From Lepidodermella squamata (Eukaryota; Gastrotricha), in the NCBI GenBank assembly GCA_047495785.1, contig JBLDXI010000015.1, positions 2,170,001 to 2,234,000 of the forward strand: 64,000 nt of DNA, in the 5' to 3' direction. The position numbers and the translations under genes are program-made. Shown here piece by piece: positions 30,867-44,000 of this stretch. Every line of letters begins with the position of its first letter. Positions within the stretch are counted from its first letter, which is position 1. The notes under the pieces are model-generated. The model did no database searches and was not told the origin of the DNA. It saw only the letters and a program-made list of their open reading frames with translations.

Positions 30867-33800
30867 TCAGTCAGTTGTGTAAACATGGCGAACGCTGCGC
30901 TGAAGGGTTTGCTTGTCGAACATATCCGGGTATTTACGGCATGTTTCGTCGACTTTTTTCTCCAGCTTTTCCATCAGCGTCATCATGCGATTTGTGAATC
31001 GCTCGATTTCATTCTCATGAATGGCTAAAAATCACGGTTGAAAAATGAGAATATCAGTAAATAAGCACTTACCTTGCTCGGTGTACAGGAATCGCTTATC
31101 AACAGAAAGTGCTGGAGGTCGGCGTTCGACCATGCCAAGTATTTTTTTCAACTTCATGAACATGAACTCGAAAACAGCCTGTTCTTGCTTAAGCAGATGG
31201 CTGTCCATACTCGCTTCTTCATAAGCGAAAACAATGAATGCAATCAGGAAATTGGTCAGAATTATAGAAACAACGAGCGAGAAGATAGTGAAGAAAATTG
31301 GTCCCATAAGTGGGAAAATCAATCGAAGAGTTTTGTAGTCGAAAACACCGAGTTGCGTGGCGAAAAGGGTCTCCAGAGTAGAAACGAACGAAGTGTAACC
31401 GTCTATATGACTGTTAAAAACTAAGAAGCCCCATTGCGCGAACGCCAAGAAAACGATAGCGAAAACCAGAGTGAAGTTGATTAAAACCTCCTTGGCGTTC
31501 TTCAGCGTTTGCATCATGATCATGATGTGGAGATTGAATCGTAGCAGTCGGATGAAACGAAGCGTTCCAACTGCAACAATAAATGCGGCAAAGGCTGATA
31601 CTACGAAGTCGTATACTACGATGAGGTCCAGATTCGTGTAAGTTGTAGTTCGGGTCCTGAAACGGCCAGACATCAGCTTGAAGGCGGCATATCGGGCCCC
31701 GAACATTCCAGCCCAGAGAATGCACGACAGAAGATGGAAAAAGTCAAGAACACACCAGAAATTCGTCCAGTAGGCCTTCACACCTGTTCGCATTTTCAAG
31801 CACTCGCGGACAAACAGCAGAAATATCACCAAGAGGCACAAAATTTGAATAGCCAAGCTTAGCTTTTCTCCTTGGGTGTCATACGATTGAACCCTATGGA
31901 AAATAAAAGATTGGTCAAGAATAATGTTGAATTTTACGAGTTACTTGAGAATGTAGCAGTAAGGTCTTGCTAGAATTCCACCGGTCTCCGGAAACTCGAA
32001 GATGTTTTGCGAAACTGAGAACAAGCTTCTGGCAGGGTTGAATAGATTGAACTCGATGAAGAGAGCTCTGGTTCTATCGTCAAGCCACTTATTGGTAAAC
32101 AGGTCGTTTAACACACTTCGAGCCTCATCGAGGTCTTTAGGGAGATCAACAACGTAGCCGCCAACATCGTATAGTGCCAGATTTCCAGATGTTGGAGTGG
32201 TACCTGTTTTCAACGTTGACATGTAGGTCCAACCCAGTGCACCTGTCGCTTTCGGAACAGGGGTTGTGGTCGTAGTGAAAACTCTAGCCCTTGTTGTTAC
32301 ATTCATCTGCGAAGGATTGTGGGTTGTTGAAATGCTATCCGAAGCTTTGTGGGCTGGTGTCCATCCGACGCTGAAGTTCCGCGTCTCCTGATTGAGAAGT
32401 GAGAACGCAGAAGAACACGGTGTGCCAGTCCTCCTGAATGCTTCATGCACCCGGCAACCCTCTGTTCCGACTCGAAGTTGCCTCAGTCGAACGGTTCCTG
32501 CCAAATATATTGCTTTATCTTGGGTGAAAGATCCTGGCTGGTCGTCATCGGCCCCGTTATACCATTGCCTATCAATCAAGGCTGGCAACAATGTATTGTT
32601 CAGGTAGACCCATATTTGCTCGTCCCGGATTACATCAGTGATTTTGACTGCTTTTCCCGGGCTATCTGCATAGACCCCAGCGAACAGCAGCAGGCGGGAA
32701 GATTGTTGCATCTCCCAAGTCCATGGGTCGACGTTGTTATAAGCCACAAACATGACCATGTAAAGGAAGAAAACGTAAGATCCAATCTCTCGAATAACAC
32801 GCCAGAGAGCCTTTTCTTTCATCCGATTTTCCCGAGCAATTTTCAACTCTTCAGGGTCGGGAGGTAAGAAAATGAAGTCCTGGCTTTTCTTTTGGCGCTC
32901 TTCTCGTATTTTTTCTACATCCTCAGACGATCTAGCCACTGGGCGGACGTACTGCTCGTCATCTTTCAATTTCATCATTTCGTCAATATCATCATCTTTG
33001 GCTGGGTTCTTGATGACCAAAGCATAGAAAAGGACCATAATTACTATTTTGATTGGTTGCATGAATAAGATATCTGTGAATAAGGAAACGACCATAGCCG
33101 CCAACCACTCAGTAGCTTTCTCTGGTCCTAGCGCACCACCATATTCGACAATAGCCCAGAATGCCACTCCGCAAGTAGCAGTGGCGAGGCAGTAAGCAAC
33201 TATCGTACACCACCAAGGAAGTTTGAAGGGTTTCTTGACTTCTTTTTTGATGGGCTTCTTACGAGGCAATGTTTTGCTAGACTTTGAGGAAATACTGGAA
33301 ATCCTATTTCTAGAAGCCTCTGTTTCAGCTCTTTCCTTTATAGCCTCAACCTTTTTCTCGCTCCTGGATTTTCGTCGTTCGCTCATCCGGAACAACTGAA
33401 CAATCATCAAGTTGACCGGCGTGACAATCAGGGCGGATATTATACTCATCATTAGCTTGTCAGTAGTCATAGAAATAGGACCCAGACTCAGCCTAGGCGC
33501 ATCGGGTCGATCTCTTGAAATGCCGAAAAACATGATATTGGCTAACATTGTGCAGTACAGAATGGACAGGCAGCATGTTAGACGCTGAGTTCTTGTGAAC
33601 TGAGATCTCGGAGGCCGGCTAAAGACTGAAATCCACAGGTGGCCATCGGTCAATTTGCGCTGTGACCTTGTAACAAACATGTGTTCGAAACCAGCCAGTA
33701 GCGTTTTATCTGCGACCGTAACAGCCCTCTCGACAAAGCCATCGTCTTCATCCACGGCTAACCATCGGTCACAAACGAAATAGAACTGTTGGTTGCGCTG

Positions 33801-36800
33801 CAGGTCGTTAACCATCATTCGGGCGAAAAACCAGCCAGGTGCCTTGCCGGAATTATCGTGCCAGATTCTTAAGGTGGATAGTTTGCCGAGCGACCTCGGA
33901 ACGGTCATCAAGAATGCATCCATTGCTCCTCGCTCAAAAACCGGCCGCTCAGTGTCGTCGAAAAGGCGAATCTTAGTCTCATCTTCGTCCCCAGTCAGAA
34001 CAAATGAGACATTAGCCGATGTTCCAGATCCCTTCCTTTGACCGGTCCAAACAGTGATCTCATAGGCATACTTGTCTCGCGGGTCATTGTCAAGCAACGG
34101 CAGGGTTCCCCACTTTCTCTCATCATCCTTATCTTTTTTCCGTGCCCAAATCAGAACAGTGAAGTAGACCGCGAATAGAAATATGCCAAACGCAAAACAT
34201 ATGGGATTTTGGTCCAGCTTTGTGAATGCTGAATCACTTGGGTTGAAAGTGTTAATGGGTATGTCGAAGTTGGAGCCGAAAGAAGTCAAGTGATTGCAAA
34301 AGCATTGTGTCAAACTCGGATTCCCACCGGCAGTTGTCAAGGGACCAACAGAGCAGCCCGAAGTTGACCAATCGTTCTTTTCTGGATCCCAAAAGATGCA
34401 ACTCGCTGTGTATGAGTACAGCCGAATCAACGCAGTCGCCGACTTGTCCAGTAAGCTCGTCAATGTTCGGTTAATTATGATGGTTTCCGTAAGTGATGTT
34501 CCGTACTCTGAAAATTACAATATATTTGAATCTCTTTATCCCATCAAGTGCAAGTACCTTGATAGAGCTGTTTCAGCAAAGTCCGCAGTTCTTTCATGGG
34601 AACAGCCCGAATGCCAGCGAACAAAGTTGCAGAGGAATTCCTGCGAAGAAGGAATGAGGAAACTATAATGAATGAGACGATGACTCACGTAATGTTAATT
34701 AGGCGATTTCCGAAGAAACACATGTTGGATGGCAATGCTTTGTTCTTTTTACAGCTCTTACTAGAACCACCAATCGTGGGAGGTGGTGATGGTGTGACAG
34801 AATCGACAGTGTCCGGATTTTGCGTCGTAGTTTTGAATCTTACGTTAGTCCGCTTCGTAGGAATGGGCTTGGTAGTCGTCGCATTACTAACAGCCACCAC
34901 AGTAGCCGTCTTTTTAGTTGTGGTCGAAGTTGTAGGAGCAGGGGCGCTTTTCGCAATCGCACGCAACTCCTCCTCAATCCTCTGCCGGGGCAGAATGCAT
35001 CCTAAATTCGTTTCGCTCGAGTCCTTCGGGTAGACGCCGTATCGATTCAGGAACACAAAGATAGCCACTTCATCCTGAGTTGGATTAATGTCAACTAGTC
35101 TCATCTTGCGACCTCCAACTTGAAGTGTAACGTTCGAAAATGGATTCTTGCAGCTAGGGTCAATCGTGGCGTTACATCCAGCTTGGGAGGCTAGCTCCGT
35201 CTGCGAAAGATCGTACACTTGTTCGACGTTAATGAAGACAGCTGAATCTTTCGTGGCCACCACTTTGATTGGGCGCATAGCTGGAGCCATTTTTTGATCT
35301 TGAACAGCTGTAATCAAAACTTCTGGCTGTTTGACGTTCTTTGACTCGACCATTACTTCGATATCCCGCTTCAGGTTCTTAACAATGACCTCTGCCCCAT
35401 TTTCATCGACCATCGTCAAAGACTGGACCCAAGAGTTGAGATTTACCGCATTCTGTTGCAGTGAAGCGTAAGTGTTTCCTGAATTCATGGAGGCTTTGAT
35501 GTTGATCTTAATGCTGTTGAACAACTCAGTATTATTTGGGCTTTCTCCCAGGGCAACCAATGAAGGTGTGACTGTGGGACCGAAAGTCTCACCAACATCG
35601 CCCAGTTTGAATGAGCCGCAGTCATCATCTGCTCCGCTTGAAAGCGTTGCTAAGATACATTTGTTAAATACATTTATTTCAAGTATAAAATTTCATTGTT
35701 CATTACCATTATTAAGGTTGCCGATGAAATTGGACGACAGTCTCATTTTACTGGTACTTCCGCCAATAACCGATGGCGTCTCTTGCACGCCTTTCCGCGA
35801 CAAAACCAGAGTCATTATTCTCTGAAAAGCAAAAATATGCGAATAATTGGCTTCACAGAAAAGGTGCAACCTCTTGTAGATCAAGGAATTCGATGATCAT
35901 TTCCGTATTTTCTGGGGATTGCTTTGATTTCTCGACCGTTGAGTCCGGAAATGCAGGAGTTGTCGTTCTAAGCGGATTTTCAGGCGATACGTATTCAGCC
36001 GCAAAATCCATGAGCTCTGAAAACATGCCGAATGCATTTACGCAAGCACTAGAAGCTGCGTCCATATCATTCGGGTCGATCGAATCGTCTGCTGACAGTT
36101 GCTCCAGCACTTTAACAGCTGGCTCGAAAGAGGCAAGTATCGCTTGCTGAAATCCAATCGTAAAACTTGGCAGAAAGCTGATGTCAGTAGAAATACTCAC
36201 TCTGAACGCAATTGAAACAGCCTGTTCGTGAGCGCTTTGCAACAATACCAGGAGCGAGCAGTAGCTTTTTGCTGAGTTCGCGCTCTTGTTTGAAGCTCCA
36301 ACTGTTTTAATCCATTCGGCAATTGAGCGGCGCATCTGAAATAAATCAGTGAAATGACAGCTAACAGCTCTTACATGTACAACTGTACAAACTTCTCGAA
36401 GTGCTGAAATTTCGTATTGGTACCGCTTGAAGTCTTTGTCAATGTATTGCTTTTCGTCGTCGCGAATGTTATCACTCACAGACTGGTTATCTGAAATAAA
36501 AGCAATGAAATGACAACCACAAAAATTCTGCTGGCATCTCCGCACTTATCAACTCCCAATCTCCGGTATATGGCTCCTGAAGATCAAAGCCATTTATAGC
36601 TATTACCATCGGAATCAAGTTGGACACCAGCAGGTCTGGGCCCAGATTAGTTGCGTATCCAGCCATTGCCTGGACTTGTGCCTCAAGTACCGGCAAGTCA
36701 CGAACTGGCGAGATTTTCACACCAGAAAAATCGACATAGGCAACCGCATCCACACTATCATAGCAGTAAGCTCGAATGATCAGGGAATAGTTTTGTGATT

Positions 36801-38021
36801 CCAGCCCAGACGGAAGGACTGTTTGATTTAAGAAAGCTGTAGTTTGAGGCACTGGTGTCAAATAAATTGGGTCGCAAGTCGGACATTGATACGCCACAAA
36901 TGTGAACTTTTTGAGAACCAAGTCTTCTTGATCGCTGAAACCACTGCACCTGATATCGAAATTCGTTGTCAGGGCGTAACCTTCTTTTGGAGAAACGCGA
37001 CAAGATGCCGCGGTAGCATTCGGAGGACTGTCGATATACATCACTGCCATTGATCGACCAACCCTAGTGCCGCCAGACATTTTGGCCTCTGATACAACAA
37101 CAAATGCCCGCCGATATTGCTTCAGCCCGAAGGCGTTAGGGTCGAAAGTTATGTCCGGCCCCGATTTTCCGGTCGATGTCAAAAGGGTCCAATTAGCTAA
37201 TGTTTCAAGCGAAGCTGCGTCTCTATCTTCGTCATAGAAAGATGAAGCAATGAACTCCAGATAGAAGACCTCGGGCGCACCATCGGGAATAGGCATGAAC
37301 AGCCAATTATAGCGGTATATTCTACCGATAATTTTGTTGTCTATGGTTCGCCGGAAAGCCATCCTAGCCGCCGGATTCATCAAACAGCCAACGCGATAAT
37401 TTGTCCCGCAATTCGCGAGAGGAATTACACCACCAGAAGGCGGTTCCCCTTTCTCAAGTCGAACGCTTTGAACAGCATAGCTCATTCTTTTCGTTGATCG
37501 ATCGAAAACAATAGCGAGCATGTTGAAGGTTTCATTTTCAAACATGTATGACGTAGTTAAAGCAACAGTTCCATCTGCTTTTGTGTAGTAAGCAGTTATG
37601 TTGTAGGTCTTCGGCTTGCCGTCTTCATCCTTGAATGTCAACGAACGAATAAAACGCGGCAGGTTTATTGATGGGGCCAGTTCTTTCACAGGATACGGGA
37701 AACTCGGATCGTCCTTCGAATGCCAGCCCTGATAAAAACAACCGGGTAAGTTCTTTCCCATTTTCTCCTCTTCGGCATCCTTTGCGGGACATGCAGCTGG
37801 CTTCCATTGTTGAGGATTATTGACAAAGCTGTCCGCCTGAGCATAAGTCTGAAATTGCGGCCAATTGCCTTCACAGGCCCTCTTGCAGTAGAGATGAACC
37901 TCGAGCGGTGTGCTCAGTTCGTCAGGATCATAACTGTTCTTGCGAGCATTTACCAAATGAATTTGGCCAGACCCGAAAATTCCATCAACATAAGGCGGCA
38001 TAGGGTTGAATTTTGCCACCA
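30760..38021 (-). repeat. Tandem duplication unit: 3' half of copy 1 matching 56750-64000
   Basis: Exons align almost base for base with those at 56.87-64.0 kb at a constant offset of about 26,000 bp, with the same splice phases. Similarity continues ~100 bp past the stop codons. Introns align poorly. The duplication is head-to-tail and probably part of a larger array beyond the window. Confidence 0.85.
30867..34420 (-). other. Copy 1: GPS site, PLAT domain, polycystin TOP and channel region
   Basis: The GPS motif (about 34420-34260) reads C-I-F-W-D, then C-F-C-N-H-L-T-S-F-G; autocleavage is expected between L and T. After the first helix comes a PLAT domain (about 34070-33700, Y-E-I-T-V-W-T-G start). 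Further helices and a polycystin TOP domain (about 32760-31950) with a Thr-rich insertion follow. The channel helices (31893-31073) include an S4-like L-R-F-I-R-L-L-R-F and a pore region F-A-T-Q-L-G-V-F-D-Y. Polycystin-2-type channels have L-G-D at the filter; here the Asp is replaced by Val. The last exon encodes a charged helix, possibly for coiled-coil assembly. Confidence 0.85.
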
Positions 38022-41000
38022 AAGGTGTTCGGCGGACCTCTGTCACGAATTGGACTATAGTTGCCATGTCCTCTTGTTCCGGCATGTCAAGAGCGAGAGT
38101 GAAACGGTAAAAGCCAATCACAAGTGTGCGCTTCTCGTAAGACAGCGAAAAATCGCGAATTTGGGATTTACCTTTTACCTCAGTGAACTGGTTGAGTCTG
38201 AGATTTTTTGGTACCATGGCCAGAGTTACGTTGTTCCATGGCCCATCTTCCGATGCTGAGAACTCAACAGTCCAGTTTTGAGTGAGAGTGAGCGTATCAG
38301 TGCAGTTCAGTTTTCCCGTGGCAAAAATATCCAATGGTTGACTTCGGAATACAAATTGTATCTGCGGAACATTAGCTATTGGTTCAGTACATGGCCCATT
38401 TGTGATTTTCACGCGTTTTTTCAACGTATTTGGATGGGTTTCCCAATCAACGTTGTCGACAACATTCCGTATGCTCGCTTGGACTTTGAAGGAGCCCTTC
38501 TTTGTGTAATTAGCGAAAATCGTTACTTTGTTGTTTTTCAGGTCTTCGCTCGATATTTGCTTAAGGGTGGCTAAAAGATTGCGCTCATAGAACATAGTGC
38601 ACGTATACTCGGAGCCAAATAGTGCCTGCTGTCCTCCGATAACACGGTCTGAACCGTAATCGACGAAGACGCAAGCTGGAAAATGAGTTTTTATGTCGAA
38701 AACCTAACTAATATTTTAGGGCACTTACGATCAGTAGCGAGTTGATCCGAGACAATCTCGATTTTGAGCAGATTGTTGCGTATTTCAGGGCTGTATTCGA
38801 CCAGCTCAGGGTTGATAGTCCGATCTTGAACGAAGAATGGAGAATCTGCAGCGACACTATCGAAGGGACTGCTCAAGTTCATGCTAGCTGTCATTCCACA
38901 GCTTTCGAGGTACTGGCCACACCTCGTAACTGTTTTGAACTTATGGGTCGTATTTAGCGCAGTTGGTTCAAAGTCCACGGGACAGTCAGATTGCTGCCCA
39001 TCGCCGAAGACCCAACATACTTGAAACAAGGCACCGGAGGGAGCATTCGAGTAGAGCATGACCTCGGTATTGCTAGGTAAGTAATTCTTAGATTTTCCCA
39101 AGGGCTGATACCAAGGAGATGTATCATTATCGCGGAACTTGAAATACAGAGCGAGGTTTGTTGGTACCATGAAGTAGATCGGCATCAACTTTCGATAAGT
39201 CTTCCGCGAAATCGAATTGGCCATATCGATTTTGATTTGGAAAACATCAGACGAGTAGTAAATATGGCTAAACTGTCTGCATGCCCTGAGAGACCCTTGT
39301 GTAATGGATGCAAGGCTGTCATCGCAATCAAAAATCGGGAAATCAGTAACAGAATCATCGCCGAAGTACAGCTGAGCTCGAATATCGCTTGCTACAGGTT
39401 CGGATGTATTTGACCATATAGTCAATACTACAGGATTCGTCGCGAAGCCACCACTACCAGACGGTATGAGCTGCCCGTACTTTGGCGAGGTGGTCAGGAC
39501 AAATGCAAACTCGGTGATGCCATACTCGACCTTTATTTTTTGATCCAGCGCGACTGGGCCAGCCTTACTGATGCTATTCTCAGCGTACACAAGCGGTTGG
39601 TACATCCCTGGCTTACGGAAATTGACGATAGTGTTAACTGTTGTTTGATTAGAAACATTGATAAAGCCAGTGTCGGTCGCATTATAGACGATTCGGTACC
39701 GCCAAGGTACACCATAGTCAATACTGACGCTAACATTGGTATCGTCTCCAACAGCGAGGTAAACCGGGCCGAGGTTGGTAAACTTCAAGCCCTCGAGAAT
39801 TTCAGCAAACTCTACAAAGTAAGTTTGTGAAAAATTGTAGATGGTTACGTTGTTGGTGATGGTAAGTACTATCGGGAAGGTACCAGCTTTATTCCACGAC
39901 TTGGTCAAGGTGGTCAAATTAGCATTGAAGTCTCCTGAATTCGGAACGTTCGCTGAAAATGAATCCTCGATAACCGCGCCGTCCCAGAAAAGGACTTGAT
40001 ACTCCGGATGGGCTGGGTATTTCGGGTAGTCGACGGCTGGCCCGTTATAGTTGAGCACGATCATAGCGAGGGCAGCTCCATTCTTAGGCAACGCGTTCGG
40101 ATAAGACACGAATAAGTTGAAATTTTTCGCTGGATTCTCGACGCCAACAGATACTGAGGTCGACTTGCTGCTCACATTATTCGCCATGGTAAAATCGACT
40201 CTGTAAGCACCGATAAGATCCCACGTGTATTGAAGGTCGGAGTACGTGTCATTGGCTGAGAAGTAACTGAAATACTTCGAGGCCGTGGTCGACCCTTTCG
40301 AAGATTGGAAAGTTGCAGTCAACAAACAGCGGCTGCAATTTGAAGCTGATACAATAAATTGAACAGGTTGGTTCCTCAGGGTGCCGTATTCCTTAGTTTG
40401 GTTCGATGTTACAGTCAAACTTGTGATGGGCGTCTCAACGTAAATGTATTGCTCAACAGTAATAGGATCAGAGACAATGTTGGACACTGTGATTGCGACC
40501 ATATGATTGCCCTGAGTGCCATCTGCCCCAACAAGTGTTCCTGGAACCATAAATGAGGTGTTTCTAGCGACGTTATCATAGCTGATCCGCAGAGGAATGT
40601 CATTGAACGACGCATTCATCCAGGCATAGGAACCGTCCGTGTATTTTGCCGCTGACGAGATGTTATGGCCACTTGCGATGACAGAAGGTACACTCAATGA
40701 TAGCCCGGCAACTGGTTTTTGCACTAGTGTTGAGACAGAGCTGTAAACTGATGAGCGCCATTGAATTTGAGCTGAATAGATCCCTTCAGCAAGATAACCG
40801 CTTAGAGGAGCTTGACTGACCCCTAGAATCGGCTGGCAACCAGAAAGCTCAATCTGATAGGTCGGCTGGGTGACCCATGATTTTGGGACGATTCTAATCT
40901 TACGAGCAATCAGATATCGCGGGAAACGAACGGTGGCCAAACCATTGGCGTCATAAACTATCGCGAATGATGACAGCCCGGGAAAACAATCAGTCAAGGG

Positions 41001-44000
41001 ATCTGTAAGACCACTGGAGCAATCAAATGCTATTGAAGTCACATAACCACTTGCTCTAGAATAGTTCGATATCGTGAAGCTGTGGAGCGCAAGCATGTAG
41101 GAAAATTCAATCGTCAAATATTCCGATGGAGAAGATGGTTGGAAGCCGCCTCCGTTTCGGCCTAAAATTATATTTTCCGGCTGGTATGATGTGTAATTTC
41201 CAGTAAAAATCGTCTCAGAAGCGAATGTCTCCAAAATATTGCTCCAACAATGGGTAGTACTAGATCCATCGCTAACGAAAACATCAGCACTCCCGTTTGA
41301 CGCCATCAACCCAGCAGATAGTGTGTCAATCACGTCCGAATATAGCGTGCATCGATCTCCACGATATTCAAATGTGTTACAGGGTTTGGGTTCTGAGCTT
41401 GTCAAGCATGCCAAGGCACAATCATCAGGCGTCAACGTTGATGGCTTCTGGCAAATGGTTTGCATCGGTTGCGACGTTGCAGATATCGATGACCACTGAT
41501 CAGTAGTAGCAGTTAGCATTACGCGAGCGTTCTGGCTGTTTGAAGGTTGACTCGGGTTGTAGACTGACCGACCTGCTACATCTTTCAAAGCTTGACCAGT
41601 TTTAACAAACTGTCCGAGAGCGATGGGAGAAAAGGATGATACAAGTTGCCGTAGAACAATCGCTTCGGAAGATGAGCTGATCGATACCGGGAATCCGCCT
41701 AAAAGTTGGCAGTAGGACGATGCCACGTCCGGCTGAGAGAGACCAGTAGTCGGCGCATCGATCTCACTCGATTTGAAACAGGAGCCACCCCATATAGTCC
41801 AGCCTATCGGGCATTTAGCAGCAGGCGTTTGGCAAATGTAAGGTAAGGTTTGAGAGCAGGGCAGAACTTTCAAGCCGCCTTCAGCGAAAATCGCCAAGCA
41901 TCCTGACCCACTGAGATTAGGAATGTAACCAGGCGACCATTCGAAATAGGGCGACTTGTTAATCGGGGGTAATCCCGTTGTTAAATCGCTCGGAAGAGCC
42001 ACTTTCCCATTGGAGATCACGAAACCCGTCCACACACCTACTGCTGGCCCGTTCCACTGCAAGCGAGTGTAAAGCATGGACTTAGCAAGTCTCCATTCCT
42101 CTCGAGTAGACGGGGCTGTTAATGAACCACCAAACGAGCTCAAACAAAGACTAGCTGATTGCTGGTTCGTGGAAGCAACTGTAACATTAGGTTGCGAGTA
42201 GCAAGTACCATTCCGGCGGAGCATGGTCGACAGAGGGCAAGATCCGGCGAAAGTTCTTCCGTAAACAGCATCAGCTGGGTTTTTGGCGCAAATAAACGGC
42301 AACTGAGATGTAGCAGCGGTTACAAGCCAAGAGGCTGAAGCAGAAACTAATTGTGCCCCGCTTATGGCAGGAGCAGCTAAGGGAGTTGAACCCGAGCCGC
42401 CCCAGGCCGCAAACGAGGCTAACTTGCCAGAGCCATCCAGGTGTAGCCAGCTGTTCGAAGATCCACCAGTAGCCAGACCAAACCACGCCCCGTCTATTCC
42501 CGCAAATCTAAAATATATAAAGTTTCAATGAATGACGTGTGATAGAATTGCAACCTAACCGAGTAAGATTTGAGAGAAAATTGTTTATTTCAACGCTAGT
42601 TATCGCAGCCAGAGTGCCGCCAATGGATGAAGTGCAATATTGACTTGCAGCGTCCAAAGGCATTGATGCATTAATCAACCTGTAGCACATTCCGCTGTTC
42701 AACGACCAGTCCATGGGGCATGAAAACGGAATTGCCCCGATTCGATTGAACTTCCGACTAGCAATTCGACTGAAAAATCGTGATGGCTTTGTATCAACTA
42801 GGTAAGGACGTTCGCAAATCGCCGCGAGTTGGGTGGTGCATGGCGTGTCAACCAACGCCCCTGATGATGCATCTAACGCGAGGCAACTCGATGATCCAGC
42901 TGCAGCAGATCCAAGGCGGTAGATATTACCAGAGGAATCTGCTGAGATTGAGCCATTCCCTCGCCAAGTGGCTACATGGTATCGGACCGAAGCGGCGGTT
43001 TTTGCCAGGTTTGAAAGGACGGCCAATGAAGCGGCGTCTTTCAGTGACGCAAGAGAAGCTCCGTTTAATTTGCACTGTTGAACAGCTGAATCAAAGTTGT
43101 AAGACCAAGTCGCAAAGGCCCGGAAGCAACTGCCCCCATACGCAGTCCAGTTGCCACCATCGTTTCCGCATAGTTTATAGTCTAAAGTAAAAAGATAGAA
43201 AATGATTGGAAAACATTTTTATGTTTATTACTTGACGATGGCATCTGGCAGACGTATGGAAGCTTTTTCGAACACAAATTGGCTTGAAGCTTGATTGATG
43301 GTGCTAGAAGAGACACGCAATCGTTGTTAGCCGTTGATCCGGTGAGGTCGTCAAGCTGCTGAATAGCAGGGTCTTCATTTAGCTCCGTCACCCAAAAGTT
43401 GCCAGAATTTCTCAGACGGGACAGACCAGTCCAGATTTCGGAAACGCCACCGCCGACGTAAGATGAAATGGATTGCCATGTTGCGGCCTTTGAGGGAAAT
43501 GCCAAGGTAGCGCCCAGGGCTGAGCATTGATATTGCGCCTCTCCATACGTCGAGGCCTTCGGCATGTAGAGAAGGCATAGGCCATTTCCGAGCAATGTCC
43601 AGCCAGGCAAGCAGGTGCCTCCCTTCAATATTTCATCACCAGTTCGAATCATGAATGCGGTAACATTCGGATCGTTGTAGTTAATCGTCAAATTCTTCGG
43701 AGCAACTAAAAACAGGCAGTTAATTGGGCATAACAATAAAACAGCGAAACTTGCTATTCGAAGTGGCTGCGGCGTAAGAGTATATAGTGATTGTCTGGTT
43801 CTGACCGGGTATTATCGCAGGCGGATTTTGGAGCTGAAGTTGAACGTTGTTGATCGGATTATAAACCGTGACGGCGAACTTAAAAATGAACTGTTAGGCG
43901 TATTGGACCTTTAAAAAGGAAACATACGTCAAAAGTGAAATCGCCAAGCTCGTTCCAGACTCGAACTTTGCCGCTGTAATCACCTGCATCTGGAAAGAAG

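Noticed and set aside
31414-31725. 103-codon minus-strand frame overlapping the channel exon
   Set aside because: An out-of-frame shadow of the channel exon on the same strand; repeated at 57220-57726 because the two copies are similar.
32392-32867. Plus-strand frames within polycystin-like copy 1
   Set aside because: Antisense shadows of a well-supported minus exon; the same frames recur in copy 2 only because the exons are conserved.
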